A DNA stretch of 64,000 nt from Chromobotia macracanthus (Eukaryota > Chordata > Actinopteri > Cypriniformes > Botiidae), in assembly GCA_036877525.1 (NCBI GenBank), contig JAZGTH010000059.1:9263501-9327500 (forward strand), written 5' to 3'. Position 1 is the stretch's first letter. Every line of letters begins with the position of its first letter. Below are positions 27,290 to 46,740 of the stretch, in pieces. The notes under the pieces were generated by a model. It was not told the origin of the DNA, made no database searches, and saw nothing but the letters and a program-made list of their open reading frames with translations. A program made the translations under genes and the position numbers.

Positions 27290-27581
27290 GGGGAGCGCAG
27301 ACTCTGATCAGGTTTCAGGGCGTCTGCACGGGCGGGCTGCGCAGACGGAGGCGGGAGGAGCGCAGACGGAGGCGGGAGGAGCGCAGACGGAGCTCCTCTT
27401 TGTCCTCCTCACGCCATTTGAACCCCGTCCGGGAGGAAGAGGGTTCAAGTCCCGCCGTATTTAACCGGATGAGCTGATAAGAGAGAGACTTTCATCCGCA
27501 GCAGCGCAGCGGGATGCGCTCGTACCGCGTCGCGTCGTAAACGCGCACAGAAGGACGCAGCTGGAGATCATCGACACCGAG
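27290..27581 (+). promoter_or_regulatory. GC-rich promoter and non-coding exon 1 of the connexin gene
   Basis: This CpG-rich block ends in a good donor (accgag|gtacgt, GT at 27582-27583). A TATA-like tatttaa lies at about 27458. The first exon is probably about 27490-27581 and would splice to the acceptor at 29307-29308 (ctcttgtag). A 5' UTR exon upstream of a single large coding exon is the usual connexin gene plan. The TSS is inferred. Confidence 0.55.
27339..27392. repeat. 21-bp GC-rich tandem repeat in connexin promoter
   Basis: Two full copies (27339-27359 and 27360-27380) and a partial third (27381-27392) of gcgcagacggaggcgggagg plus a. Each full unit contains GGCGGG, an Sp1-type GC box. 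It lies about 200 bp before the donor of the 5' exon. Confidence 0.85.
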
Positions 27582-28281
27582 GTACGTTTACAGGTTCACA
27601 AGAGCCTTCAGCTTCGCTTGTTTAAAGTTAAAATGCGTTTTCCTCAATAAATCAATCATAGTGCCAGAGCTGAAGCCAGTCGTGCGTCTGGAGGAGATAG
27701 ACGTGGAGACGTGGAGACGTGGAGACATCTTCCCTGGATCTTATTAGTGTTAATGGAGGGTCTCTTCTCCATCAGCCTCACATCATGCGTCTTAAATGTC
27801 CATTAATTCACACCAGAAATCAACACAGAGTCGTTTCATTAAAGCAGAAGACCTTGAACTCACACCATCTCCGTTTTAACATTAAAAGTTTCATGTGATC
27901 TAACACTTCCGATGACCTTCAGCTATTTCACAAGCTGGATTTTCTAGCCTCGTATCTCTCAGTATGTGTACATCGTCTTTTTTTACTCATTTCTCTTTCT
28001 GCATTTGTTTTACTCTTGTCTTGTAGAGGTTCATCGCACTTTAACTTAAATTTAACTTTAATAACTGGGGTTAGTACCTCTTCTGTGTACCCAATATTTT
28101 TGATTATTTAAACTTGAAAACATGAATATGCTATAATGTAAATATAAGATGCATTTAAAATCATTTTGGGAGGAGACATATCTTTGATCATTGCATTGAG
28201 CTTGTCTGAACTACTGATTTTCTTACAAACTTTACTTATAGGTTTGAAAATGATAACTACTTTATTCTGTGAATATCTGAC

Positions 28282-28850
28282 CTAGTGTGAAAGTTTGAGG
28301 GTAAGTGTGAGGCGGGTATGTGGGCCGACTGGCTGCCATCTGAGGAGTGTTACAACTAACAGCAATTTTACTGCTGCCACAAACAGAAATGTTCCCTTTG
28401 TACCAATTACAGCGATTTGAGCTTCTGATGCAACTGTGTCTAATAAACACTTGGACTGATGCTGGCAGCACATCACCAGTTCCTTTAAGACTTCATTAAA
28501 ACTTGGGCATGGACCACAGTGGCAGTCTGTCTTTGCAGGTGTTTTGTTAAGTTCATGCATCAGTCTCGGAAACAGTCTCTGTTTCCTCCGGTGGTGATTG
28601 ATGGTTTTTAGTAGTTGCTCACCTGTGGATGACAGAAAGTAGCTGGCCTCCAGTTTGGTCACAAACCATGCTGGTTGTCCATTTTGGATTTACTGTCCAG
28701 ATGGTACTTTATTTGTTCTGCTAGTTCTGCTGCTTCTTGGGTTTAAATAAGATTTATTCCGTCTTTACTGAAACGCATGAAGAACTGAATGATTAATAAG
28801 TAAGTGCTACACCACACGGGTCAGGGGCTGCCATGGTGTTAAAAGCCTCA
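28282..28850 (+). repeat. Segment with diverged partner near 43.0-43.3 kb; minus-strand 126-codon frame
   Basis: The plus-strand words gtggatgac, gaaagtagctggcctccagt then ttg, and further on taaataagatttattccgtc and gtcaggggctgcc match 43020-43280 in order. Each word has small changes (for example gaaagtaactggactccagt). A minus-strand frame at 28282-28662 begins MTKLEASYFLSSTGEQLLKT and contains CHCGPCPSFNEVLKEL. It covers part of this segment in the 5' intron of the connexin gene, but I recognise no family. It is either an interspersed repeat or a decayed duplicated exon. Confidence 0.45.
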
Positions 28851-29308
28851 TTTATATGATGCATTTTTTTTACTTTGTCCATTTACTAGTGATAAATGTG
28901 CTTAACTTTACATCCATTTATGTCCATTCCTAAATCCACTGTAGGAACTTTATTGCTAGGCCTAATTTGTGTTATATTTTGTTTAGAAATTCGGGAAAAG
29001 CCTAGATAGTGAGTGAGGAAAATTTACACTTTTAGTTTTCTTAGTTGATTTAAAGTTTCTACAAAGTTTGAGAGTGGAAATAAAGGAAAAATGTTCTTTT
29101 AAACAATGCCATCTAGTGTTTGAATCTTTGTTAACATTGTTAAATCGCCCTCTAACTACCTTTGAATAATGTGAATAGATGTGAATCTGAATAATTGTGA
29201 TTCTGAATAGAAAAAAAGCCTTGATATAGCAGATATGTCAAAATGTCCCTCAAAATGTTTTGCCCTGTATGTATATTTAAATGATTGTTAATAGTTGTTC
29301 TCTTGTAG

Positions 29309-30673
29309 CACTGAGGCAGAAGTTCTTCAAGAAACGCCATGAGTTGGAACTTCCTTACAAAATTATTGGATGAAATATCCAACCACTCCACCTTTGTGGG
29401 CAAGATCTGGCTCACCGTATTCATCATCTTCCGCATTGTGTTGACTGTTGTGGGGGGAGAATCGATATACAACGATGAACAGTCCAAGTTTGTTTGCAAC
29501 ACCCGGCAACCTGGTTGTGAGAACGTTTGCTATGATGCATTTGCTCCCCTCTCTCATGTCCGGTTCTGGGTTTTTCAGATAATCGTGATTACCACCCCCA
29601 CGATTATGTACCTGGGCTTTGCTATGCACAAGATCGCCCGCATGAATGATGATGAGTACAGGATGGAGAAAAGGAAACTCATGCCCACGGTGAACCGCAC
29701 AGCCAACCGTAACTATGAAGAGGCAGAGGATGATGGAGAGGAAGACCCCATGATATCAGAGGAGAATTTGCAGGAGAAAAAGAAGGGGAACGAGCAACAG
29801 AAGGCCACCATTAAACACGATGGACGGCGCAGGATAAAACGTGATGGGCTCATGAAGGTGTATATACTCCAGCTCTTTTCGCGGATTGTTTTTGAGGTGG
29901 CATTTCTTTTTGGCCAGTATATTCTGTATGGTTTTGAGGTCGTACCCTCATACGTGTGCACACGTAGCCCCTGCCCGCACACGGTGGACTGCTTTGTGTC
30001 ACGTCCCACGGAGAAAACCATCTTTTTGTTGGTCATGTATGCTGTGAGTTGCCTTTGTTTGTTTCTTACAATGATGGAAATTCTTCATTTGGGCATCAGT
30101 GGAATTCGTGACACTTTTCGGCGACGCGCCTATTACCAAAGCATGGCTCGGCCACGTGGTGCCATTTGTAGACGGATGTCCACTGCTCCTCCTGGGTACC
30201 ACACAGCCCTGAAGAAGGGATTGAAACCAGAGTACACTTTGGGGGACTCGGGACAGGAGTCTTTTGGTGACAAGGCGTCGTCACGACAAAAAGATCACCT
30301 GAGACACCTAAAACTGCAGCATCTGGATCTGGCCTATCAGACTGGAGAAAGCAGTCCGTCACGCAGCAGCAGCCCTGAGTCCAACGGCACGGCTGTCGAA
30401 CAGAACAGACTGAACTTTGCTCAGGAGAAGCAAGGAAGCAAATTTGAAAAGGGTAAGATTGTCTGAAAAAATGTTAAAATACTATGTAAAGAAAATACTA
30501 TTTACACCCATGTATCCAAGCCTGTATTCCTCTGCAGCTGTTTTCATGTGTGAAAAGTTCCTTTCATGTTTTGAATTGGTCAGTTGTGGAACAGTGGGGA
30601 TGCTACACAGCATACAGCATTTGCAGTGTTTTAATTCTGTTTCATCTTTTCTATCACAGGGATCCGTGCATGA
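29309..30673 (+). CDS. gjc4: Gap-junction connexin, GJC class (Cx43.4/Cx45-like)
   Basis: Coding starts at ATG 29339 in an exon beginning at 29309. The protein (375 residues) starts MSWNFLTKLLDEISNHSTFV and has four membrane spans (about 22-42, 76-97, 173-195, 227-250). Extracellular loop 1 has C53-x6-C60-x3-C64 and loop 2 has C207-x4-C212-x5-C218, the disulfide signature of connexins. The cytoplasmic loop is long and acidic (EEAEDDGEED) and ends HDGRRRIKRDGLMK, typical of Cx45/Cx43.4. The C-tail is Ser-rich (GESSPSRSSSPES), a likely phosphorylation region. Six subunits form a hemichannel, and paired hemichannels link neighbouring cells. The open frame runs to TGA at 30466, but a strong donor (GT 30453) and acceptor (AG 30658-30659) suggest splicing to 30660-30673, which replaces the last residues KIV by IRA. 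The exact paralogue (gjc4a or gjc4b type) is uncertain. Confidence 0.93.
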
Positions 30674-32780
30674 TTGAGTCACAGACTATCATCAGCTGCC
30701 TTGTGCAGCTAAGCACCTGTGGTTGACATTTCTCATCTGAGAAAGTGGATGCAGACTGTGTTTGTGTTTCTTTGTGTTTGGCTGCTCTGAAACGTAAGAC
30801 TGAGTTGAGGACGTGTACGTACGGACTGGTAAATTACTGATGACAAGCCGGGCAGTATTATGTTCATTTGAAAGCAGCATTTCACCAGCTAGTTATACTT
30901 GACAGTAACCAGTCTGCCTAATACTCCAAAGTGCCCAGAAACTAGTTAGGAATATGTGTTCATTAATAACCCCTTTGCTAGGCGACTGTGCGACATGTTT
31001 GCGCGTTTCATCTCTGTCTTTTATTTTCTTGTTGTTTATTTTGTATGGGGAAAGAAATCAATGGTTCTTCCATTTGTTTACCACACTTCTTATGAAGTGC
31101 CAGGGGCTGCATCTCATGTCTTAAGTGTCTTAAAACTGGAGTTTACATATTATCTTTGCCATTCCAAAAAGAGATGGATGGGCCAGTGTAAAACATCATT
31201 AAAAATTTGATTTAGCTTGTGTACGTACCAGTTCTATGTTTGTGTAGTGGACCAACATTTATATGTGTCTGTGTCTGTAAACTGGACAGGGCTGCTGTAT
31301 TTAACAGGCTGAATTCTCAAGTGGGAGCTGTGGGATTGGACTGGAAGGAAACTGAGTGCTCCTCATTTAGATTTATTAACTGGACGGATATAAACTGGAA
31401 AGGTCTGGGGTACGAGCGTCATCTGCAGCTTTTTGAGACTGACACATCTTGGACCTTGAAGTCATTTCTTAATGCCTTTTGTCCAAATGAACAAAATGGA
31501 AACCTGGAAAATGCTTGAATACTTATCTTAATTATTGATCTACAAAGAGGCTTATGATGTTTTATTTGCGTATTGTGTAAGTTAGTTGTATATGAGAAGT
31601 ATTTTGGTAAATATGCCACTGTTTTTGAGGCTTCTCTGTAATCTACACCTTTTATGTTACATTATTTTTTTTGTTCTTTTTCTGTTTTCAGTTAAAAGCA
31701 CTAGTCTTAATGTTTAATTTCATTCAACATTTCATGCTCTCATATTCAGTTTTCAGTGTCTGTTTTTTACCTCTATAAGGTCATTAATTCTGCGTTCTGT
31801 TTGTATCTGTATATTTTTGTCTCTCTATGCAAAGTCATTAGTTAGTGCGGTTTACTTGTAATAGCAATAAGATCACAGAGTTGAAGCCACAGAGCATAAC
31901 ATTTTACGCACAAAGTAACAACAAAGTTTATCATTTTGAAGCAGTTACATCATCCAGTTATGTCTGCAATGGCCAGGTTTTCCACTTTTATAAAACGTTC
32001 CTGCATCATCTCATTTTTTTTGGTATTTTACAATGAACTCCAATGAGGTTTTTGTAAAAAGGTATTTTGTGATATGCTAAATTAAACCTTTGGATGAACT
32101 AAAATTTGTGTTTGTTAGTTTTTTGTGTGCTCTTGTTAAATTGGTGGTAGATGTATTTTTTCTGATTAATGCTAACGACGCCTGCTTAGTTTTAGTGAAC
32201 TGAGTGTCTGTTCTGAGAGGTTTTTCAGTATTTAGGGTTGGGTTAGGGGTTTGTCTCTCAATGTCCAGCACACTCTAGTTATTTGCATTGGCCATTAAAA
32301 AACCCATGTCTGTAGATCACTAGTTTTGAATCGGTTTCTCCAATGTAGCATTAGTCTGGGTAAAATGGTCCATTATGCAAATGCTAAAAAAAAATCATTT
32401 CTGATTCCTAACAGATCATCATAACACCCCCTGTAGTACAAAGTACTTCAATATTAAATTAACCACATAAGATTTGTTAGATGTCTACATGTCTACATTG
32501 GCAGACTATCAGTTTGCAGATGAGTCCATATATAGCTTTAATTTGTGCATGTGACCGCTTAGGATATAGGTAAACCTCCAACTTCAAAGAAAAATAGATT
32601 TTTTAAAATATTACTCTAAGCTGTTTTCATGCTGCAACCGTTGAAAGCATTCATTGTGTTTTGACGTTTGGTTTTAAATGCACTTTGTAACTGTGGGGTT
32701 TATTAAGGGTACAAGCTCACAGTGTATTACAGTTATCTGAGTTCAGAGTCTATGTGATGAAAATTTTACAACGTCATAAA
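30674..32780 (+). other. Connexin 3' UTR and connexin-lct intergenic gap
   Basis: No conserved coding sequence was found. The near part is presumably connexin 3' UTR (connexin UTRs are long). I see no decisive AATAAA, only weak attaaa hexamers (near 31198 and 32081), so the transcript end cannot be placed. The region just before 32848 carries the lct promoter. Confidence 0.5.
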
Positions 32781-32890
32781 CTGTATTGCTAATTAGATTA
32801 AAGTTAAATTCTGTGATTGTGGCACTGATAGATATAGCAGCAGTGGCTATAAAGAGCTTTGAAAACTCCCTCAGTGAACCCTGCTGTACC
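32760..32890 (+). promoter_or_regulatory. lct core promoter with TATA box
   Basis: TATAAA is at 32848-32853, 43 bp before the first ATG (32891), implying a 5' UTR of only about 10-15 nt. The mammalian LCT gene also has a TATA box and very short leader. Upstream, a tcataaa (CDX-type on the other strand, about 32773) and AT-rich homeobox-like gctaattagattaaa (about 32788) are possible intestinal factor sites. The sites are by eye only. Confidence 0.6.
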
Positions 32891-41707
<8,817 letters not shown>

Positions 41708-41880
41708 GTTCATGAAATCTTCATCATCAATTACACAACATGTTCCTTTCGTTTGCTTACATTTACATTTTGTACGTATTATATTCAGGTGTTTTATAAA
41801 CCTGTGCAAACAGAAAACAAAAAGCTGTTGTTTGAATGAGAAATGTTACCTTCTCAATAAATATATCACACTGCAGTTAC
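41708..41880 (+). terminator. lct 3' UTR and poly(A) signal
   Basis: AATAAA is at 41856-41861, about 150 bp after the TGA, with TG-rich sequence (ggctttgtgat) some 40 bp later. A single, short 3' UTR is inferred. Confidence 0.7.
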
Positions 41881-41899
41881 TATCAGCAGTTAACATATT

Positions 41900-43840
41900 A
41901 TGGCTTTGTGATACAAAGTGACACTGTAAACAATATAATATATAGATATTATTGATTATCAATTTTAAATTCAACGTATCACGCTTGTCGCTTGCTTGTC
42001 TATAAAATAAAACACAATATCAGTCAGTTATGAGCTGGTCTGAATTGAATTATTTTTTATGTTCTTTAATTAATGTTAAGTTATTTCTGTACATTCTGAT
42101 TAAAAGAATATTACAATAATAAATTAATGCCTACTGAGTTTCTCTTTAACTGGTCAGTAAGTGATAACAGTGTAAACAACACTACACAAATGGTCAGCTG
42201 AGTCTTGTCTTCTACTAACAGAGAAAAACGCAGAATCTAAAAGATGTGTTGTCATTTACATGTGTTAGAGACATGAACCGTTATGATGGAATGAGTTTTA
42301 AATGACAGTTCACATGTTAGGTCATGACAAGCCATTCACTGTATCACTGTAATGACAATTTACTGTCCATTATTACCCTGGTTACACAGCTTACTCTTTT
42401 GGTACTGTCTAAATATGTCAGTATATATTTAGTAATCCCTGAGGATGATTGTTTAAACCATGATAACAGGCATAATAAAAAGAAGTAACAGATAAATTGA
42501 TATCTTTGTGCTAAACTTTATCATAGCAGCATAAACAGACTGATATAATCAATAATAAAACACAATCTAAAAACTTATCTCTGAAAGCAAAGTTCACTGA
42601 AAACAGATTTTCTGGGGTTTTGCTGAGACTGGTTAGATTTATTTAACACAACATTATTGTGTTGTTATTTTAAGCACATGGCCAGCGTGGTTGTACATAA
42701 AGACTATTTCTACCAGTTACAGTTGATTTGCTTTGACTGTATATAACTTTGATATAGCTCTTATAAGGCCATTACTGATGTATTGGCCACAGACAGTATA
42801 TTGCCACCAGTTCCTTTTACATAACATTGAATTTTACATTATAATGAAAATCTGCTTTTCTTGGAAGTTGTAATGAGTTGTAATAAAGGCTTTCTGCCAT
42901 AGTGAGTTTTATTGTGTAGACTTGCAAACTACAGTGAAAAACTCAAGCCACAACTGTATCTGAAGTGTGTTTTGTTTATATGATGAAGCTGGTAAAGATT
43001 TCACAGTATGGTTTAATCTGTGGATGACCTTGTCCTCTCTCCATTTTTAGAAAGTAACTGGACTCCAGTTTGCCACCAAACCACTTTTAATTGGTCATCT
43101 GTTTCTTCTTAGTTGTCCACATCTGCAAATGCCACAGCATCTTAAAGGCCTTTGGTTTTGAAGAATTAAAAATGTATTTCATCCTGTCTCAGGTTCAAAT
43201 AAGAAAAAAGTTATTCTGTCTCTGCTGAAGCACAAGAGGATCTGAATGTTTAAATAAGCAGGTGCTACCGCTCTGGGGTCAGGAAACATATTGGTGCCTC
43301 AAGGGATGTGTATACAGTAAGGGCTGAGTAGGTTTTTGTTTTATCAGGTCTATTGCAGCTCTTAGTCTTAAAAATATTGTGAAATTTAGCACATTTATCG
43401 GAAGAGTTTTAACTTATAACGAGACACATTTGGTGTCTGTAACTCAAACCCTTTAGTGCCACCAGTAGCTCAAAGATGCAATGCATATTTCTGCTTAACA
43501 CCACTCTTTCGGTGAATGCAGTTCTTGGCTACAGCTCAATGTCCTTCCCAGTAAATGCCCTCAAGAGAACTTCAAGGACAAAGGGTCTGGATTTATCATG
43601 TGCCTGATGGAAGTTCCTGACATTCTTGGATTAAAGCAAACTCAGAACCGTAAAGAACCAAAGGCAAACTTTTATCCCTAGACAGCTGTGTTGATTCTCT
43701 CCTGAGTCTGACTTGTTTAAAGAGCTGTTTGGTCCACACGACCATAAACTGTAATTAACTTTTGGATCATATTGCTAAAATTTAAATTTACCTCTACTTG
43801 TTGCATTAATACCTAATAATTTAAATGAAACATCCAAAAA
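41900..43840. other. Intergenic gap between convergent lct and the myosin light chain gene
   Basis: No coding sequence is recognised. The part at 43010-43310 is a diverged copy of the segment at 28.3-28.85 kb (ctggactccagtttgccacc, caaataagaaaaaagttatt, gtctctgctgaagcac). The rest is AT-rich and unremarkable. Confidence 0.6.
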
Positions 43841-43849
43841 GAGGTTTGA

Positions 43850-43990
43850 GATTAGATTTATTTTGATTTGTTATATAATATTTCACTAATGTGTTGATTC
43901 ATTGACAACTCCTGATCTTCTGATAACCTCCTCGGGAACACATTGCTGAGACCCTCCGTTACCTAGACAACACAGAAAAGAGATCCAAAA
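43850..43990 (-). terminator. Non-coding last exon and poly(A) signal of the myosin light chain gene
   Basis: After the stop codon a donor (gtttgttctg|gtaagttt, about 44137) and a downstream acceptor (tgtgttgtctag, about 43975) imply a separate 3' UTR exon. A non-coding last exon is known for the essential myosin light chain genes. A minus-strand AATAAA is at about 43857-43862. Confidence 0.55.
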
Positions 43991-44150
43991 TAAATAAAGA
44001 TTTCAGCTTTATTATATCATGTAAAATTCCATTTATTGAAATGTTAGGATCACTTTTTATTGGTGTTAAAATGAAAATTATATGAATATTTTAAGAACAA
44101 TACAAAGTTTGGGAAGACCAGATTTAGATAAACTTACCAGAACAAACCAC

Positions 44151-46576
44151 TCATCCAGCCATGATGTGTTTAATGAAAGCTTGAAGAGGGAAAACCAAGG
44201 GTCATTGTCATGAGAAACTCAAGTCACAGTAAAGTCACAGTAAAGAAAAGTTCTTACCCTCATAGTTAATACAACCATTTGTGTCCACCTGCCCAGCCAG
44301 CAGCTGCTCCACCTCACACTCAGTCAACCTCTCACCTGAAACCCAGCCAGTGTTTAAAATCATGTCGTGTCAAATACTTATAAAGTGTTTCCAACATTTA
44401 ATCACAACAAATGGTCAAACATATTTTGAATCCATAATTCAGGCTCTGTACCCAAAGTAGCGAGCACATGGCGTAATTCAGCCCCCATGACTGTTCCATT
44501 TCCCTCTTTGTCAAAGACTCGTAGGCCCTCCACAAAATCTTCAAACGTGCCCGCTTGAGTCGATTTTGAAACTTTGTGGAACATGGGCAGGAAGGTCTCA
44601 AAGTCGATCAGCCTGGACGCCATCTCTAAACCAAACAATTAAAAAAACAATTAAAAACAAGAAGAGAACAGTTATGACATGACAACCAGGAAGATAAAAC
44701 ATTGCTTATATTTATGCATTTGGCAGACGTTTCTCAAAAGCAACTTATAGTGCATTCAAGTCATACATTTGATCAGTATGTATGTTCCCTGGGAATCAAA
44801 TCCACAACCTTTTGCTCTGCTAACACAATGCTCTACCAGCTGAACTACAGAAACACTGTAATCATGTAATCATTCTTCTGTCTCCAGAACGCATTATTCT
44901 GGACATGCACTACACACAAACATGCTGTATGTGTTATTGTGTCCTAATGCATTCCTGTATTTGCAGTGGCACTTGCACTTAGTGAGGCATGACAAGGATT
45001 AACAGGATTTGAAATGCAGCAGTGTGTAGCTGACATCACTGACATTTGTAACATAACAAACACACCACTAATCTCTGGGACAAATGCGTGTGGAGTCATT
45101 CCCTGCATTTACTCCTGCAGGCTCCCAGTGGAGACAGAAAAACAATAGCCTGAAGTTTGTACAGCGCATGAAATGCATCTTGCTCTACAATGTTCTGAAA
45201 AATCATGCAGCTGTTTGTTTCCACTGTGGGGCCACCTTCAGGCGTGGGTTTCCCTAGAGCATTCAGCACTTCAGCATTGGTCGGGTTCTGACCCAGAGCT
45301 CTCATCACGTCCCCACACTGAGCTAATAAAATCTTTGTCCCTCCTAAGGGGTTCCGGGCAAACAGCAGGAAAGCTTCCTTAAATTCTGCAATACATAAGA
45401 TTAGTTCATTTTAAATGCAGTCATCCATTAAGCAATCAGTTAACCAACCACTACATTTACATTCATGCATTTTACAGATGCTTTTATCCAAAGTGACATA
45501 CAGTGCCTTCAAGCGATACATTTTATCAGTATGTGTTCCCTGGGAATCGAACCCACAGCCTTTGTGCTGCTAATGCAATGCCCTACCAATTAAACTAAAG
45601 GAACACGGTTTCTGTAGCTTTAAATGGTTTCCTGTCTTTAAACGGTTCCTTACCTTCAAGTTGTTGAGCAGTGAAATTTCCCTGAAATGCAGAACAAAAC
45701 ATGTTAAAAACTCGCTTTATAGATTTTATGGATGTTTATGTACTGGCATTGGCCCTTATAGTGATACTGAAGTACTATACTGTACAAATGTTACAGTTAT
45801 ATGCCAAGGTCTCAGTGTGGAAGTTGTTCTGGCATCTTCTTTCTCTGTATCTGAGCTCACAGCATCTCCGGGCAGCTCACATATCAGCTTCTCTGGGGAG
45901 TCTGTGAGTGCAGTGGTGAGCAGGATGATCTGATAACTCAGTGTCAGGAATGTGTACATCCACATTTCTATTGGAATTCTGCCCTGAAGCAGCACATATT
46001 TTGCAGAACAAGTCCAGACAATTACAACTGCTTTGGAAACATGCAGAAATTTGAATAGAAATATTGCACAAAAACAAATCTTAATAAAATATTGATCAAC
46101 ATTTTTATAAGCTTTTCAATTGAGGTATTTTTGCCTTTTTGATCTTTTGGATAAACAAACTTTTCAAATCATTGACACCAAATTATATCACCCGCTCAAG
46201 AACTTGTGAAAATATAAGCATTTCTGTTAATGTAATCTGAATGATAAAGTCATTGGATCTTTTTTCAATCTTTACATTTTTTGTTGTTACTGTATATCCG
46301 TCCAGGTCATGTAACAAAAACAGCCAACAGAGTCAACAGTGTAACATAAAGTACCATAACAGTAACTTCAACACAGAGACTTACTGCAATATCCTGATCA
46401 TATTTATCAGGATTGGGGGCTTGTGCTGGTGCTGAAGTTGGGGCAGAAGCAGGGGTTTCCGGGCCTAGTGCTGCAGGTTCTGAAGCAGGTTTTGGATCAG
46501 CTGCTGGTGCTGGTTCTTCCTTTGCAACTGGAACCGTCTTTGCTTCTTTTTTAGGCACTGACTTTTGTGGAGCCAT
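44151..46576 (-). CDS. Essential (alkali) myosin light chain, MYL4/MYL3-like, complete
   Basis: Six coding exons on the minus strand: 46385-46576, 45654-45681, 45236-45385, 44452-44625, 44258-44335, 44151-44179 (192, 28, 150, 174, 78 and 29 nt). They encode 216 residues. The 28-nt and 174-nt exons are hallmark sizes of this gene family. The N-terminus (MAPQKSVPKKEAKTVP, then Ala/Pro-rich to about residue 60) is the long actin-contacting extension of atrial/ventricular-type light chains. The EF-hand core follows: EEFKEAFLLF, QCGDVMRALGQNPTNAEVL, TFEDFVEGLRVFDKEGNG, TVMGAELRHVLATLG and a C-terminal NGCINYEAFIKHIMAG. It binds the IQ region of the myosin heavy-chain neck in sarcomeres. Oddities: the family FDR after the first helix reads FAR, and the exon 3 donor is weak (gaag|gtggcc). 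It could be a fish paralogue (cmlc1/myl4-type or a lineage-specific copy); MYL1 is less likely. Confidence 0.93.
44707..44856 (-). mobile_element. tRNA-derived SINE in myosin light chain intron
   Basis: Read on the minus strand it opens with an A-box-like tagttcagctggtagagcat, then a B-box-like region (gtggatttgattcccaggg). It ends in a LINE-type tail (gagaaacgtctgccaaatgc then ataaata). The same element occurs at 45448-45604 and 62058-62212. Confidence 0.7.
45448..45604 (-). mobile_element. tRNA-derived SINE, second copy in the same gene
   Basis: On the minus strand it has ggtagggcattgcattagca, the B-box-like gtgggttcgattcccaggg (close to GGTTCGANTCC) and the tail tttggataaaagcatctgta. This is the best preserved B box of the three copies. 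It lies in the intron between coding exons 2 and 3. Confidence 0.75.
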
Positions 46577-46639
46577 GATGTTGCTTTTGGTACTGCCGAA
46601 CAGACGAAAGTAAACCGTATTCGGATGACCCTCTGATGT

Positions 46640-46740
46640 TTAATGCGACGTCGTAGAGCCCTAAAGGTTATATACGCAGTTCTGTCTCCCTAAATTTGTT
46701 GTACCTCCCCAATATTACCCACAATTCTATAAAAGGACAG
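46640..46740 (-). promoter_or_regulatory. Muscle-type promoter of the light chain gene
   Basis: On the minus strand a tatataa box lies at 46667-46673, about 95 bp upstream of the ATG. This puts the TSS near 46640. Two CArG-like boxes, each one base off the SRF consensus, follow upstream: caaatttagg (46689-46698) and ccttttatag (46728-46737). TATA plus CArG elements is the usual layout of sarcomeric gene promoters. Confidence 0.55.

Larger units (their letters stand above)
12643..27300. other. Intergenic, repeat-rich region without a recognised gene
   Basis: I read all open frames here on both strands and recognise no conserved protein domain. Frames are short and lack splice-consistent continuations. 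The content seen is microsatellites (12.9 and 13.9 kb), two MITE-family copies (16.4 and 18.0 kb), a TTAA-type repeat end near 16.31 kb, and two sets of local duplications (18.4/18.7/19.3 kb and 20.45/23.0 kb). A 160-codon frame at 25.67 kb is listed separately. Confidence 0.6.

Noticed and set aside
29152..29502. 116-codon minus-strand frame over the connexin start
   Set aside because: Antisense shadow of the connexin exon with no family match.
32786..32890. In-frame N-terminal extension of lct exon 1
   Set aside because: It would include the TATA box as coding sequence, and the signal peptide follows naturally from the ATG at 32891/32894.
44707..44856. Possible tRNA gene on the minus strand
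   Set aside because: A- and B-box-like parts are present, but the cloverleaf is degenerate, a LINE-type tail follows and two more copies exist, so it is a SINE.
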